64,000 nt of DNA, taken from positions 23,416,765-23,480,764 of the forward strand of contig NC_089281.1 in NCBI RefSeq assembly GCF_963678975.1, in the 5' to 3' direction. The stretch comes from Dysidea avara. Lineage: Eukaryota > Porifera > Demospongiae > Dictyoceratida > Dysideidae. The notes beneath the pieces are model-generated. The model worked only from the letters and a program-made list of their open reading frames with translations. It was not told the DNA's origin and did not search any database. Made by a program: the position numbers and the translations under genes. Positions 11,832 through 23,719 of the stretch are shown here, in pieces (within the stretch, counting starts at the first letter, position 1; every line of letters begins with the position of its first letter).

Positions 11832-13343
11832 GTGTATGCACCTCTGCACGAGGGGTCACCAACTCACGAAAAAGTGGTACGGATTTCAAAATCTTGAACA
11901 AATTTCTCAAGATTTCACGGGTTTCAAAAGATTTCACAAAATCGAACGAGAGCTGCAAAATCTGATTTTAAATTACAGGTTGGTGTAGAGTGATAAGTTC
12001 TGAAATCACCAAAAAGTAGTGAGAGAAAGAAACAGAAGTTCAGCAGGCATGTAAGAGCAAAGCCTCACGAAATTGAGAGGAATTGTGAAGCCATATAAAA
12101 CCAGGAGTAAAGCCTAGGCATAACTATTAAATGAAACCTTACAAAACCAGGAGCAACTCGCAGCTGAAGCCCTATAAACCAGGAAAAGGCCAATCATTCA
12201 GGGGAAATCCCGTGCGAAACCCCTCAAAACCAGGAACAACTGTCAAAGCTCTATCTGGTGTGAAACCCCACAAAACCAGGAGCATCTCAGTGTATGCTTA
12301 AGTTGCTTTTGTAGTTGGTGTGTTGCTAAGTTTATGAAGTTTTGCTAAGTTTATGTTGCTAAGTTTGCAGTTTGCTAAGTAAATCCATTCTTACTTTTGT
12401 GCAGGAGAAGTTTGCATGAATTCCCCAGGTTTTGTTTGGCTTCTTTCCCACAGCTCCTGTTTTTTTTGGCTTCCACAACTCGCTTAATATAAATCGGCTT
12501 CTTTCCCACAACTCCTGGTTTTGTTTGGCTTCCACAACTCGCTTAATGCAAATCTGAAACGGAGAGGAACATCGGATTTCATTCTCAATTAGATTCTCTC
12601 CTGGTTTTGTATGGCTTCTTTCCCACAGCTCCTGGTTTTGTTTGGCTTCCACAGCTCGCTTAATACAAATCCAAAACGGAGCGGAACATTCTCAATTCGA
12701 TTCTCTCCTGGTTTTGTATGGCTTCTTTCTCACAGCTCCTGGTTTTGTTTGGCTTCCACAACTTGCTTGATACAAATCCGAGGCGGAGCGGAACATCGGA
12801 TTTCATTCTTACGTTTGTGCAGGAGCAATCTACATAGATTCTCCTGGTTTTGTGTGGCTTCTTTCCCACAGCTCCTGGTTTTGTTTGGCTTCCACAACTC
12901 GCTTAATACAAATTCGAAACGGAGCGGAACATCGGATTTTATCGATATACTTTTGGACAGTTTGCATGGATTCTCTCCTGGTTTATGTGGCTTCTTTCCC
13001 ACAACTCCTGCTTTATTTGGCTTCCACAACTCGCTTAATAATATAAATCCGAAACGGAGCGGAACATCGGATTTCATTCTCTCCTGGTTTGTGCGACTTT
13101 TTTCCCACAGCTCCTGGTTTTGTGCGGCTTCCACAACTTGATTATACAAATCCGAAGCGGAGCGGAACATCGGATTTCATTCTTACTTTTGTGCAGGAGC
13201 AGTTGAGTGTAAGCTACGGTACCAGAACGAGTATAGAATCAGAATCACGATAACAACATAAGATTTCGTATTTCAGGCAGGATTTTACTGGAGGTGTACG
13301 AGATTTCGAAGCAGTTGGTGACCCCTCGCCTCTGCATACCTGT
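11832..13343. mobile_element. Composite element: inverted ends around tandem repeats
   Basis: The ends are inverted copies. GAGGGGTCACCAACT on the left (about 11848) faces AGTTGGTGACCCCTC on the right (about 13313), with GTATGCA and CTCTGC shared outside them. Inside, 12060-12300 holds short units ending ACAAAACCAGGAGC, while 12420-13210 holds about seven units of 60-140 bases carrying the reverse complement (GCTCCTGGTTTTGT). Each right-hand unit also contains AAACGGAGCGGAACATCGG. The interior is therefore also inverted about a point near 12350. Overlapping open frames on both strands (Phe/Leu-rich) follow from the repeat and are not genes. Confidence 0.6.
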
Positions 13344-14222
13344 CTGCTCCTATGTGAGCAAAATTCACAATACTTCATTCTAGGATAGCGATTCTGGAAT
13401 TCATTTACATAAATTTTCTTCCATTGAAGATTTGGCACAATCAATTTGCTGCCGTACAAGCAGATTGATCAACCAATTGTATTGTTATTACGGTTTCTAG
13501 GGGCAAGGAATATGATGGTGCTGCTAGTTAAATATCTTTGTGTGGTAGATTATTTTGCAATATATTTACCATAATTTTATGTTCTCTTTGCAAGAAACAA
13601 CCCAGCACATTTTAGTTACACCAAGGTGAACATTTTTGTCCATGTACATAGATTTCAATATTAGTATAGTAAAAGTCAGCAAATTTACAACACAAGTAGC
13701 TTATCTGTTTGGTGCATCATTTTGGTAGCTATCATGGAGCTGTATGAGCAACTATGAATCAACAGTACAACTTACTAATTTGCATGCACTTTGTGTTTTT
13801 GGGTGGAGGTGATACAGAGTGTTTGCACTCAACCATGTGTTTGTTGTTTTGTCATCTGTAAGAATGCAACTATTTAGTGGTGAGAAGTGACCTTTATTCA
13901 GAGGGTCTTACAAGTAAGAGTGCACTGTGCTCCATGTACTAAATCAGAAATTAGAAGTTCAAAATGTTTTTGCAAAGCTGAGCTATACAATTGAACTGCA
14001 GACTTTTATCAATGTAAAGATATGGACCTTTTTGAAAGGACAAAATTGCCTATAATTCCACTATCCTATGACAGATTTTAAAAATAAGTGTTTGTGAGAT
14101 CCTCAAAATAGCGTAAGCGATCGATTGTCGACTACTATTCAATTATACTCCACGAAGCCAATATCATTCAACCCACGGCACAGTTTATTAGTTTAACATC
14201 ACTGCAAGTGTAAGTAGAATCT
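13344..14222. other. Non-coding gap
   Basis: A+T-rich sequence between the composite element and the truncated gene copy at 14225. I see no gene, RNA or repeat that I can name. Confidence 0.4.
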
Positions 14223-14224
14223 GT

Positions 14225-15026
14225 GCCCCATGATCATCATCAATATTATGTCATCTTAGCAATATTATGTGAAGTAGTTATTGGATTTGGTTTTCCATTC
14301 TTCCTACTCTTCCAACGATATTTAACTTGTCATTACAACATCAACTTTATGAGTATCAGGCCAATAATAGATCAGCTACAGTCATGCTACAAAGACAAGT
14401 GCTACTGGTTTTCTGCATACTATCTGATATGTCGACAAGTGATCTATGGCATTGATATTTTTTGTGACTTTCTACTTGGATTTTGGATGCTTAAAGACGA
14501 ATATACATTTGCAAAGTTTATTACGCTGCTGGCTGTGTGCAGTGTTATTATGGTGGTTCACATATGGTTCCAGCCGTATAGACTAAGAAGCATAAATCTG
14601 TTGGATGGTGCTATATTACTTTCATTGTTGCTTCTGCTTATTAGTAGCTTAGATGGAAATGGCTGGCGATGTTCTCCCACATTTTGGATCCTTCCCTTGG
14701 TTCTCTTTATTAACTGTTTGGCTTATTCTACTAAGATACAACATGTGGTGGTCCTTAGCAGTGTGTTTGGTCTCATTTTTGTGGTTAATATGACAGCATT
14801 GTGGCCTCAAATACCAATAATATACATAGATAATCGATTGAGGATGGGAATTACTTTTATACTATTTCTAACAGTTTTAGCATGTTTCTTTGTAACATAC
14901 ATCCTGTATGTGATAAAGAATGTGGTAAAGAGTGTGATAAAGAATTTTAATAGGCCAAATGATGAAGTTATCCCTTTGGTAGCTGATGGTGTTCAGAACA
15001 ATAGTGATGAAGATGACAGTGACTGA
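14225..15026 (+). pseudogene. 5'-truncated copy of the beta-helix/multi-pass gene
   Basis: An open frame of about 266 codons aligns end to end with the last ~257 residues of the large protein at 32751-36212 (shared IGFGFPF, RPIIDQLQ, CYWFSAYYLICRQVIYG, SPTFWILPLVLFIN, DSDEDDSD). Homology starts abruptly at CATGATCATCAT (about 14231). Upstream the sequence is unrelated and has an in-frame stop at 14211. There is no ATG before FMSIRPI. It encodes about seven membrane segments and the acidic tail but lacks the ectodomain and the first membrane segments. The frame is intact, so it is either a recent partial duplication or an exon of a gene whose 5' part I cannot see. A splice donor (CAG|GTAAAA) follows the stop by three bases, as in the full copy. 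Confidence 0.75.
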
Positions 15027-15384
15027 CAGGTAAAATTAACTTTTAGCATATACATCCTTACAGTAGGTAGTTTATAGTAGGGATAGCCTATATTTAATGC
15101 TCTCACCTAAACAAATTAGAAATTAATTATTTTACAAGAAGGATAGGTCCACTAGTGCGTATAAAGTAAAGAGGAACCAATGAAAGTACTAATGCCGAAA
15201 TTTGCCACATTGTTCAATTTATTACTTTATAACTGATCTACAGAAAATTCTGTTCACTTTTTGGAGATAAAAACTACAAAGCCTTTCTTCCTATGTGGTT
15301 CTCCATGTCCATGATCTGTTTATAAGTGCAAATTGTGATGATTTTTGAAACAATAATTGGTTCTTTTAGGGTCATTGAGTAGCT

Positions 15385-15607
15385 GTCAAACAAGTCAGCA
15401 AGACAAACCATCAAATTCTAGAACTACAATGGAGCATTTCAAACCATTAAATTATGTCGATATTCGGACTCAATGGAGATAGTACAGACTAAGGAAACTA
15501 TGGCATTTTGATACTAAATAGAGTAATTTCAAATGTTAGGTTCTAGAGGGTTTGAAATGCTCCATTATAGTAGTACTAGAGTGGTTGATCTTGCTGACTT
15601 GTTTGAC
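15385..15607. mobile_element. Foldback MITE
   Basis: GTCAAACAAGTCAGCAAGA at 15385 is matched by its reverse complement at 15589-15607. A second matching pair, TGGAGCATTTCAAACC and its complement, lies further in. The bases just to the right (15611-15655, CAGCGATCCCTGTTATTT) resemble one end of the foldback element at 6869-7139. Confidence 0.65.
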
Positions 15608-15655
15608 TCTGTCTTTTTCAGCGATCCCTGTTATTTAATGTTTTAAAATTATTTT

Positions 15656-17625
15656 TACACTACTAGTGTCATCAAAATCTATGAATAGTGTAATACTGTG
15701 CTTACATCCAGGCTCAATGTTTCTCTAAGTTTTACATGTATATGTTTCATCATCAAGGTCTTGTTCTACGGTTATTGCTGTGGAGATTGTCTGATCCAGT
15801 TCTTCCAGTTGGGTCTTCTTTGCTAATAACTGGCTTAGTATGAGATCGATGCTGCTTTGCAAATCGATAGAGGAGTGACTTGGTCATCAGCATCAGTAAT
15901 TGCTTGAGCTTTGCTTAGAAGCTTCACAACAAATGAACGTCCACCGCATCTGGATGCTCAGGTGCATTGATGGGTGTCCATAGCCATTATAATCCGTGGT
16001 CTGATGACCAAAATATGATAGATAGTTTGAAGTACACTAGATTTGATAATGAATGATTAATTTGGTATGGACGATCCACATGTATCTACAAGCCGTTACA
16101 TGTGTTCACATTTACTGTATCATGAAATGCACTAATAAGACCAATGTACACATCATTACATAATAGTTATGTTACTAGTTCTTGACGTATATCTACGTTT
16201 TGTTCTTTTTGATGCCTCGTGCAAAATTTGTAGTCCAAGTTAAAGACAGCTTTGAAGTTTACTTTGTTTGCATGGTTGTTGGAGTTTAGAGTTGTTTGAA
16301 TATGATCATTTTTATTGAAGTATTAGTTCTTATCACCAGATTCACAAACTGTAGCTAACTACTGAAACATTTGCGTGAGTAACTTATGCAAATAATAACA
16401 CTTGCAGCCAATTTTTTTTGTTTGTCAACCACTATCAATCTTAATGTTTTATTCAACACAAATAAATCAAACCTTTAGAACTATGTATGTAGCTACAGTT
16501 CACGGAAATGCAAAAGTTTATTTCATGCAATCGTTTACAACTCACAGTATTCCATTCTTTATGCTTTGCACCACAAAGTTTTGGAATCAAGTTACTTTGT
16601 AAGTTTATGCATATAAATTTCAAGCAGTTATAGAGAGCTATTACTTGGTAAAGTGACATAAATTTTTTTGTCTCATTGTTAGATATAATAAGTCATTTAC
16701 TTTTCATATTCTTTAGATGTCATGAAATAGATTCTGCTGCTGGAAATAACTGCACCATTATATATCTATGTAAGAGAGCTGTTTTATTATTTAGCTATAG
16801 ATTTAATTGTTTTGTAGTTACCTAAGTCCCTCCACTTTATAGCGCTGATCACTCTGTAATCTTGTCATCTAACTGCATACATGCACCTATTATGTACGTA
16901 TATGCATCTTGTACACCATACAGTGTACCTACGAAACTAGTGTGTACTGATGTATTTAACATGTATACGTACTTATTCTGTGTGCATAACTATATATTCA
17001 TATACACAGCATTGTTAGGCACCACATCACACATTTTAAGATTTTCCATACCAACATGCTTACATCATGCATTCTGACAGTACTAAAAGTCAGCACCAGC
17101 TCTTATAACATCACGGTAGTATATACCACACAGTATAAGTATGGCTATTGCATTCTACTTGGTAAGTGACAGTGCGACAACTTTAACCCTTACATTCTAT
17201 TTCTGTATGCGTTGTTTATTTTCAGTTGTATTTATAATGTGTTCCTCTGGGTAAGGAAGAAATATGGCTGTAAGATTATCAAATCAAATCATTCTCCTGT
17301 TATAATAGATTCTATATTGCAAAACATGATGGGCACGATGGAAAAGTCTTTGTGAAACAGAAAATAATCTATTGAATTTCATCCAATCCAAAATTACATC
17401 CGATACTCATAAATTCATATTTCTAGCTAAGATTATATTATATGCTCTAGTGTGGTGTAATTTGTGCATATTCAGACTTTAAAAGAACAACATTAACACT
17501 GTCAATGCATGGCCAGTAATACATGCATACTTTATTTAGGATGAAGTGTTAGCTAGCATCGTAATTTTGTAAAAGAAAGAAAATTAAGTATAGGTAAACT
17601 ACAATGCTTATGAATGCATCCTAAC
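15656..17625. other. Downstream of truncated copy; 3' UTR exon homology
   Basis: Mostly unassigned A+T-rich DNA. At about 16717-16780 an acceptor-like TTCTTTAG precedes ATGAAATAGATTCTGCTGCTGG, which matches the block after the full gene at about 37545-37625 (ATGAAATGGATTTTGCTGCTGG). This suggests the duplication carried a 3' untranslated exon as well as the coding end. No other gene is visible. Confidence 0.45.
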
Positions 17626-18228
17626 CTGCAGCAGCTGCTGATGTATGAAGACAAACCAATGTACTCCTACATATTATTTCATGATTAAAGATAGGTTTTA
17701 TGTCATCAAAGGAAGCAGCCAGGCATGTGCTCTATATACACATTTTACAATAGACATGCATAGCTAAGCTATTGTGAAAATACAGTGAAGTAGTTTTAAC
17801 TACATTTTCTTAGTACAATACTTAGCTGAATTCAAACAATACATTAGTATACTTTTAGTAAGATTCCCCTTAAAATGAATGACACCTGTCAAAAGACTCA
17901 AAATGTTGACATTAAGAACCACTATAGAAATATCATATACAACGAAAATTACTAACATCAAATCCAGTGTTAAAAACAAGAAAACACTTACAGAAGGCCA
18001 AATATTGAATTTGAATTAAAAAAGTCCAAAACCTATAGCTAGCTGACATCCAAACTGCCAGCCTACAGCTACCTGACCACAATTTCAAGACTAGAGGCCA
18101 GCTACAGATGAAGCAGCTCATGGCAACCTTATCATGCCACAATAACAAACTCACCTGTGGCAGCATGTAGCCTTTTCTGGTTCCATCAAGTTTCTGCACT
18201 ATGCAGTCCTCTTCTTCATGCAAGGAAC
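17626..18228 (-). CDS. Two exons of an unrecognised gene
   Basis: Complement 18155-18228 has an AG acceptor and a perfect CAG|GTGAGT donor and reads SLHEEEDCIVQKLDGTRKGY followed by MLPQ. Complement 17626-17666 continues in phase 0 as EYIGLSSYISSCC and ends at GTTAGG. The pattern DCIVQKLDG...GYMLPQEYIGL loosely recalls the second half of an SH3 domain, but the conserved tryptophan is missing and I do not assign it. Flanking exons were not found. Confidence 0.35.
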
Positions 18229-18406
18229 CTGTTAATTTTCCATCTCAACACTTTTCCTAGAGGTGCATGATTCCAAAAACTATTTCAAGTGCTTAGGTAT
18301 CTATATAGTTGGGCATAGTCACCTCATGCTTTGAACAAGACATGGTAACCATGTCCCTTAATCTATTGCATATAGCTCATGCATTTGAGACAAGCAGTGA
18401 GATCAA

Positions 18407-18440
18407 GATACTCTACTCTAATAAAGCAATCGGCACAGCC
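18407..18440 (-). repeat. SINE-tail motif, diverged
   Basis: GATACTCTACTCTAATAAAGCA is a diverged, reverse-oriented copy of the window's recurrent CTATTAGAGTATC motif. Confidence 0.4.
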
Positions 18441-18668
18441 ACATTTAATGCATCATATAACTATGTTATGTACAGCGCAATTAAAATCTAATAAACTGAA
18501 GTAGGGTTCCTATACTATGTTAAAACAGTAGTGAAACAAGATATGAAAGGTGGTTAAGTAATTTCTGGGGCTGTAATCATTACAAAATACATTAGTGCAA
18601 ATTAAAAATGATATATTCTGTGAATGCTATATCCCACTAGGGACCTGTGAGAAGGTAGAGCTCCAGTG

Positions 18669-18793
18669 ATAGAAAGTATAGTGAAACAAGCTGTATGAGC
18701 TGCCGGTGGTAACATACCAACATAGAAATTTTTCCCACAAGGCTATTATAGCTACCATCATTCATATTTATCTTGTTTCACTATACTTTCTAT
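18669..18793. mobile_element. Short MITE with 22-bp inverted ends
   Basis: AGAAAGTATAGTGAAACAAG at the left is matched by its exact complement at 18772-18791. Weaker similarity continues outward (CCAGTG and TACTGG). The motif GTGAAACAAG also occurs near 18530 and 23214. Confidence 0.65.
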
Positions 18794-18799
18794 ATTTCT

Positions 18800-20400
18800 T
18801 ACTGGACCCCTACTTTATTTAATTGTTTAATTGCACTCTTGTGGTAAAGAATTGATTATGGTCCCAGAAATGTATAATTCAAGTGAGCTCTACCCAAGAT
18901 CACTCCCAAATCTTACTTTTTGGTCAAAGTAATCATTGATAGTGATTACTCATGGTTTAAATATAAGCAATAGTAGGAGGGGCAAGGGGTGCTGGTCAAC
19001 CTGATGGGTATAAAATAAAACTATACATGAGGTTAAAGATCTGTATTAAATTATTTTTGTCGATCTTAACTGTATGATGAATACTAAGATTCTAACTAGG
19101 ATTTTAAGATATCACTGGGGTCACGTTGCTGAGAGTTCAAGCAAGATCTCCGAGACATATTCATAATTGGTGTGCATGAATATAGCTATGCACTACTTTG
19201 TAAAACAGAGAGAGCTGGCTATTGAGGAAATGCCATGCCAACTAAGAAGTGTGTTCTTGTACAATGCATACTGTGTATCCAGACTTGCTAAGTAAAGTAA
19301 CTTTTGCATGCTTTATAAATGTAGTCATCGCAAACTGTTCACAACATCACAATCATGTCACATCCCATATTATAATTATGTATGCATGTGTAGGTAATAT
19401 AGATTTAGGCATTCCAGCCCGATTTTTAAATTTTGGAAAAATGGGCTTTTTATATGCTCAATAGGTAGAGTATTGATTGCTGATCTCAGAAATATATAGT
19501 TTGTTGGGTTGGAATTAGCTACTTTGGCATGCACAGTGCTTAAAAACTGAAAAAAAGTACATTTTTTCTCCATGGCTCCCCATACATTTTAGAGGGGAAA
19601 ATGGCACAATTGAATCAGGAAGCCATCTAGCAATCTGCATGGACTATCTTGAAACTACAGTTGCTTCTAGCTGCACTTTTGTACATGTAATGAGAGTAAC
19701 TTCAGGTCTTATTGGATCTCAGTGATCTTTGTATGCTTTGTGGTGAGCAAATATGTTTCACCTACTGCACACTTCTCAATACAATGGTGTATACCCATAG
19801 GCAAGTGGCTATCTCAAGTATGTAAAAACATCAAGTTAACAACTTATAAAGGTAAACAACTAAAGTGGTGGTGCCACAATGTTGCAACAATACCTAAGGT
19901 GGAGTTGTGGTTTCAATTATGCCATTGTTACGCCGACTTTGAAGTGGTTTATACTTTGAGCTGCCATCAAAAAATTGCTCTGGAGCTGAAAATCGCTAAC
20001 CCGAGCGAAGTAACTACGCACTTTAAAGTAAGCACCAGTGACTACCTTCCACCCAACAGTACGTTTAAAAGTTTTAAAGTATTCTACATACATTGCATGG
20101 CTTGAAAAGATTACAAAACAACACAAAATTTATTTAGCTATATGTAACGCGCACGATAAAACTAAGATTTTCATGATGATCAGCGTGTGTACAAACCCCA
20201 CAGCGATTTTCATCCTCACTGGAGCTCGGACGACGGAGCAATCCCAAGTTAAACACGAGTTGTTCTTTTGTGCCAGGGTTCTCTATTGGGGAATATACGG
20301 AGAATTTATTAATTAAAAAATCTCGGATACTGGAATGCCTAACAGATTGGTGTAAAAATGGTATGCCTGCCTTCCGTCCTCGGATCCTACCCCATCACGG
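18800..20400. other. Non-coding gap
   Basis: No gene recognised. The stretch CCCGATTTTTAAATTTTGG (about 19419) recurs almost unchanged at about 22352, so it belongs to a dispersed repeat of unknown type. Confidence 0.35.
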
Positions 20401-22069
20401 TGTGTTCAGGCATACGATCTATCAAGAGTTCATAATATGAACTCTTGGATCTGTGGTTCAGGGTTTACTGAATTTATGCTATTAGCGCGGGCCCCGGGGA
20501 CGAGGGTATTTTCTCTTGCTCACGTGCTACTGGTGGTTCAGCCTCGTTCAGTTTTTGGATCCTTCCTCAGATCCTTCAGTATTACGAGCTGTATTGAGGG
20601 TGACGAAATCGAGTCTGCGTGGTTTTCTCTTCGTTGTGGATAACACGTGAGTTTTACTTTGTTTTGTATGAATGTGATGGTGCAAAGACCGAAGCTTATG
20701 ACCCAGGTTTCCTTTTTTTCCCCGAGCTAGATTAGACTGCCCTTACCTACCACCCTCAGCACCGGCTGTCAAGTGCTGGAGGGTAAGGTAGGGGCGGGCG
20801 TTTCCGGACAAAGTTTGCACATGCATTAGAAATTTATTAATTTCTCCTCGAGAGAGAAACGGATTCTAAAATGCTTAGTGCCGAATTGTAGCTAATGAAC
20901 TAGGCTATTAGTGGTATAAATTGTGGATGGTAAAGTATAGGGTGCTAGGAGAAAGAGCAGTTTAAATTTGCACTTTGAGACTTGCCAAATATTTATGTTA
21001 CTGGGGTTTCCGGACACCACTATAAAGGCGTGCCTGCTGGGAAATGCTGCACTGTATTGAGTGTCATGGACCAGCTGAGACTGATAGCATTCTGTTTGTC
21101 TGGTTACTTTGTTGGTGACAGCGATTTTTAAGAAGCAGAACTGCTGCCAGCCTTGCATGCTCGGACCGTGCAAGTATCTTGCGCTTTTGAAGATGCAACA
21201 TTTGATCTATTGCCTGGAAATCTGTATCAGTCCTTGCCTTAACACTGAAACAGCATGATTAAGTAGTGTGGCCCTGTGGATCTTTACTTGGGGCTTCTTT
21301 GGGCTGCTGGTTGTGTTGATTGCACGTGATAGTTAACATGTCGCAGGTAATGAATGGGCTTTGGATTCCAGTTGTACTATCTCTAAATCATATATCCATT
21401 CACTGTATAGTGTGACTGATCATTTGTGCTGCCCATGGTCGCTTACATTTACGAATGGTGCCCTCAATCTCCTGTTAACATGTGTAGTGAAAGTTTTTTA
21501 CACAAAATATTCTAGACACGCAAGCAAATTGTGATGTATCTCGGCAATCCTTAAAGCTATCTATACATAACTTTAGTATTTTATAGTACACAAGTAGGAT
21601 ACTTAGTTACTTAAACCTTAGTTTCTATTCCATCCTTCAGTAGCGGGTTAAAAATGTAAGTGTCTGGAATACCCAGCTACAGTCACTGACAGTTAATCGA
21701 AGTGCTGCACGTGATTGCAGATTGTCACCTCTGGAGGGCAGCCGCTCAAACGCATTAAATGCCAAAATTGTCCTTGTCAGGTAAAGGCAAATACACCCCC
21801 CATCCTGTAACCCTTTTGCTATAGCTTTGGGGAATTGTATTTCATTTTGGTGGTGACCACGGACTAACCCTGGAATTCATGGAGTAACCTACTTGTTGAC
21901 CATGTAGTTATATTAGCTAGTTGTACCATATGGTAGCTTAAACTTTTTAGCCATCAGTGGATAAATGGCTGTATGTATGCACTAATGAATGATTAAAGTT
22001 ATATGGATTTTCTGAAGTTATGAACAGCACTTGGACCCAACAGGTTCAGATAAATGAGGCTGAAGAAAT
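20400..22069 (+). CDS. 5' end of an unrecognised gene (exons MSQ, 21721, 22044)
   Basis: A G+C-richer stretch at 20450-20645 ends at a GTGAGT donor (20647) and looks like a 5' untranslated exon. ATGTCGCAG at 21338-21346 meets a GTAATG donor in phase 0. The 60-base exon at 21721-21780 has a strong acceptor (GATTGCAG) and donor (CAG|GTAAAG) and reads IVTSGGQPLKRIKCQNCPCQ. The exon at 22044-22069 (VQINEAEE) ends at GTGAGT in phase 2. Together they read as one coding start with a CxxCxC cluster, but the next exon is unclear: the acceptor at 22263 would give a stop after eight codons. Function is unknown. Confidence 0.35.
20739..20793. other. Imperfect hairpin near a putative promoter
   Basis: CCTTACCTACCACCCTCAGCAC is mirrored by GTGCTGGAGGGTAAGGTAGG across a 13-base loop. 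It lies about 100 bases downstream of the G+C-rich block described in the previous entry. Confidence 0.5.
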
Positions 22070-22075
22070 GTGAGT

Positions 22076-22170
22076 AAAGTCAGCCTTAGGCTGGTTATGG
22101 GGCCTTATATATTACAAAAGAAGCGAAGTCCAAACAAAACTGTGGACAGAGACACTATATCTACAGTATT
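22076..22170. repeat. Fragment of the CCAAGCTG foldback family
   Basis: GTCAGCCTTAGGCTGG with ATTACAAAAGAAGCGAAGTCC matches the left flank of the complete copy near 22850-22900 at many positions. Confidence 0.4.
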
Positions 22171-22869
22171 ACATCAACTGAAATGGGAACCCTGACTTTC
22201 AATTTATACCAAGAATTGAAATGAATGTTTCATTAGAGTGTATGTCTTTTCATACCAAACAGGTTGTGGAGAAGATGTCTCCTTTAAGAATGGCATCTTC
22301 TTTGCCCTGTAGTACAGTTTCTAGTACATTTAATTGAAGTAGACATTCCATCCCGATTTTTAAATCTTGGAAAAATGGACTGCAAAAGCAGCTGGTTGTC
22401 TCTCCTAATAATTAATCATTTGGCTTTAATACTAGTTTTGTATCTATACTACAAGTGTCTGGTACCATGCAATAAAAACACTTGTAAGGCCTGTGTGGTA
22501 GCACTTGTGACCTGGGTCAAGAATTCGAAGTTAAATATTGACTGCAGCTAATAATATTATTATGCTTAACCAGTTAGGGAATAATATTAAAAAATCTAAA
22601 TAAAAAAGTTTTCATGTATTCGTAGCTCCATAGTGCTTGAACGGTATAATTAACCATTTCTGCAGTGGAAACTTCCTCATGGTAGGGCATCTCTCATTCC
22701 TAGTTTGAGTCGAATCTGCCCAGCTATCATTGGAGTATAAGCACCTTCAAAATTCATCTTATTTCAGTTCTTCAAGTTCTTTAAATAGCCATGCAGTCTT
22801 TGATGATTCCTGTAGTAAAGGGAAAAAAGTTGAAAGTAATTATCAAGGTCAACCGTAGGCTGGCTTTGG

Positions 22870-23165
22870 AACTTGCAATTACAAAAAGAAATGATATCCA
22901 CACAAAAACAGCCAAGCTGTGATAAAAGGTGCAGCCTTAAAAAGCCTGGGGATAAAAGCTGTGAAATCAAAGGTGGCAGCCAACAAATGGCTGCAATGAT
23001 GTTAATGCTAATAAAATTTAATAATGGCTGTGTGTTGTTAAAATTTATTAGTATTAACATAGTTGCAGCCATTTGTTGGCCGCCACCTTTGATTTCACAA
23101 CTTTTCACCCAGACTTTTTAAGGCCGCACCTTTTTTCCCAGCTTGGCTGTTTTTGTGTGGTTTAT
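22870..23165. mobile_element. Foldback MITE, CCAAGCTG family, full copy
   Basis: ACACAAAAACAGCCAAGCTG at the left end is matched by CAGCTTGGCTGTTTTTGTGT at the right. Both arms contain AAGGTGCGGCCTTAAAAAG-like and GTGAAATCAAAGGTGGC blocks in inverted order. Related copies lie at 28205-28460, 31045-31205 and 58700-58965. Confidence 0.8.
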
Positions 23166-23253
23166 TTTACAAGTAGAAGAAATTTTCAGTTGGCTCAAAG
23201 AATAAAAAAGTAGTGAAACAAGGGCATAGCAAAAAAGTAGTGAAGGTTGTCTG

Positions 23254-23340
23254 TACCTGCAGATATACTAATGGAAATTTAATCCATCTATAAATGATGA
23301 CTGATTAGGGATTTAATGTCCATTAGTATATCTGCAGGTA
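23254..23340. repeat. Short inverted repeat
   Basis: TACCTGCAGATATACTAATG is matched by its exact complement at 23321-23340, with a 43-base spacer. Just upstream, two AAAAAGTAGTGAA motifs lie about 25 bases apart. Confidence 0.7.
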
Positions 23341-23349
23341 TATAAAATT

Positions 23350-23545
23350 ATTAAACAGAATTTTCTACAGACTGAGTGAGTGAGTGACTGAGTGAGTAAC
23401 TGATGCCTTCAGACAAGCGTAACTCAATAATGGCTAAGGCTACAGGCTTGATTTTTTCACTGTTTGACATCACTTCAGCTAGACATGTGCCTTTTGGCAT
23501 GCCACAGTATGTACAATGCATTCTTCATGGACTTACCTGTGTCCT
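23350..23545 (+). repeat. Dispersed repeat (GACTGAGTGAGT ... GGCTTGATTTT)
   Basis: The block from the GAGTGAGTGAC run to ATGGACTTACC resembles 7800-7955 (TGACTAACTAAC ... GGCTTCATTTTGTC ... TTGGACTTACC). It is partly echoed at 45150-45190 (GTCAGTCAGTCAGCAGAAAA). The type is unknown. Confidence 0.5.
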
Positions 23546-23719
23546 CCTTTGTGTCCCATTCATCTTTGCTGACAGCAAAAGGCCTAAATTAGGCAGTAGT
23601 GCTATATGGCTTCCCTTTGTAATGGAAATCGTCCATATTTTTCACAGTGGCTACTTTGATTGCAGAGGTGCTTTTCGAACAGTTTTTGATTCGTAATACT
23701 GTGTGATGGGTTGAACATA

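Noticed and set aside
12611..13170. Overlapping open frames rich in FLPQLLVLFGFH or WEKS-type repeats
   Set aside because: Both strands and several frames are open because of the tandem repeat. Codon content differs from frame to frame without sign of selection.
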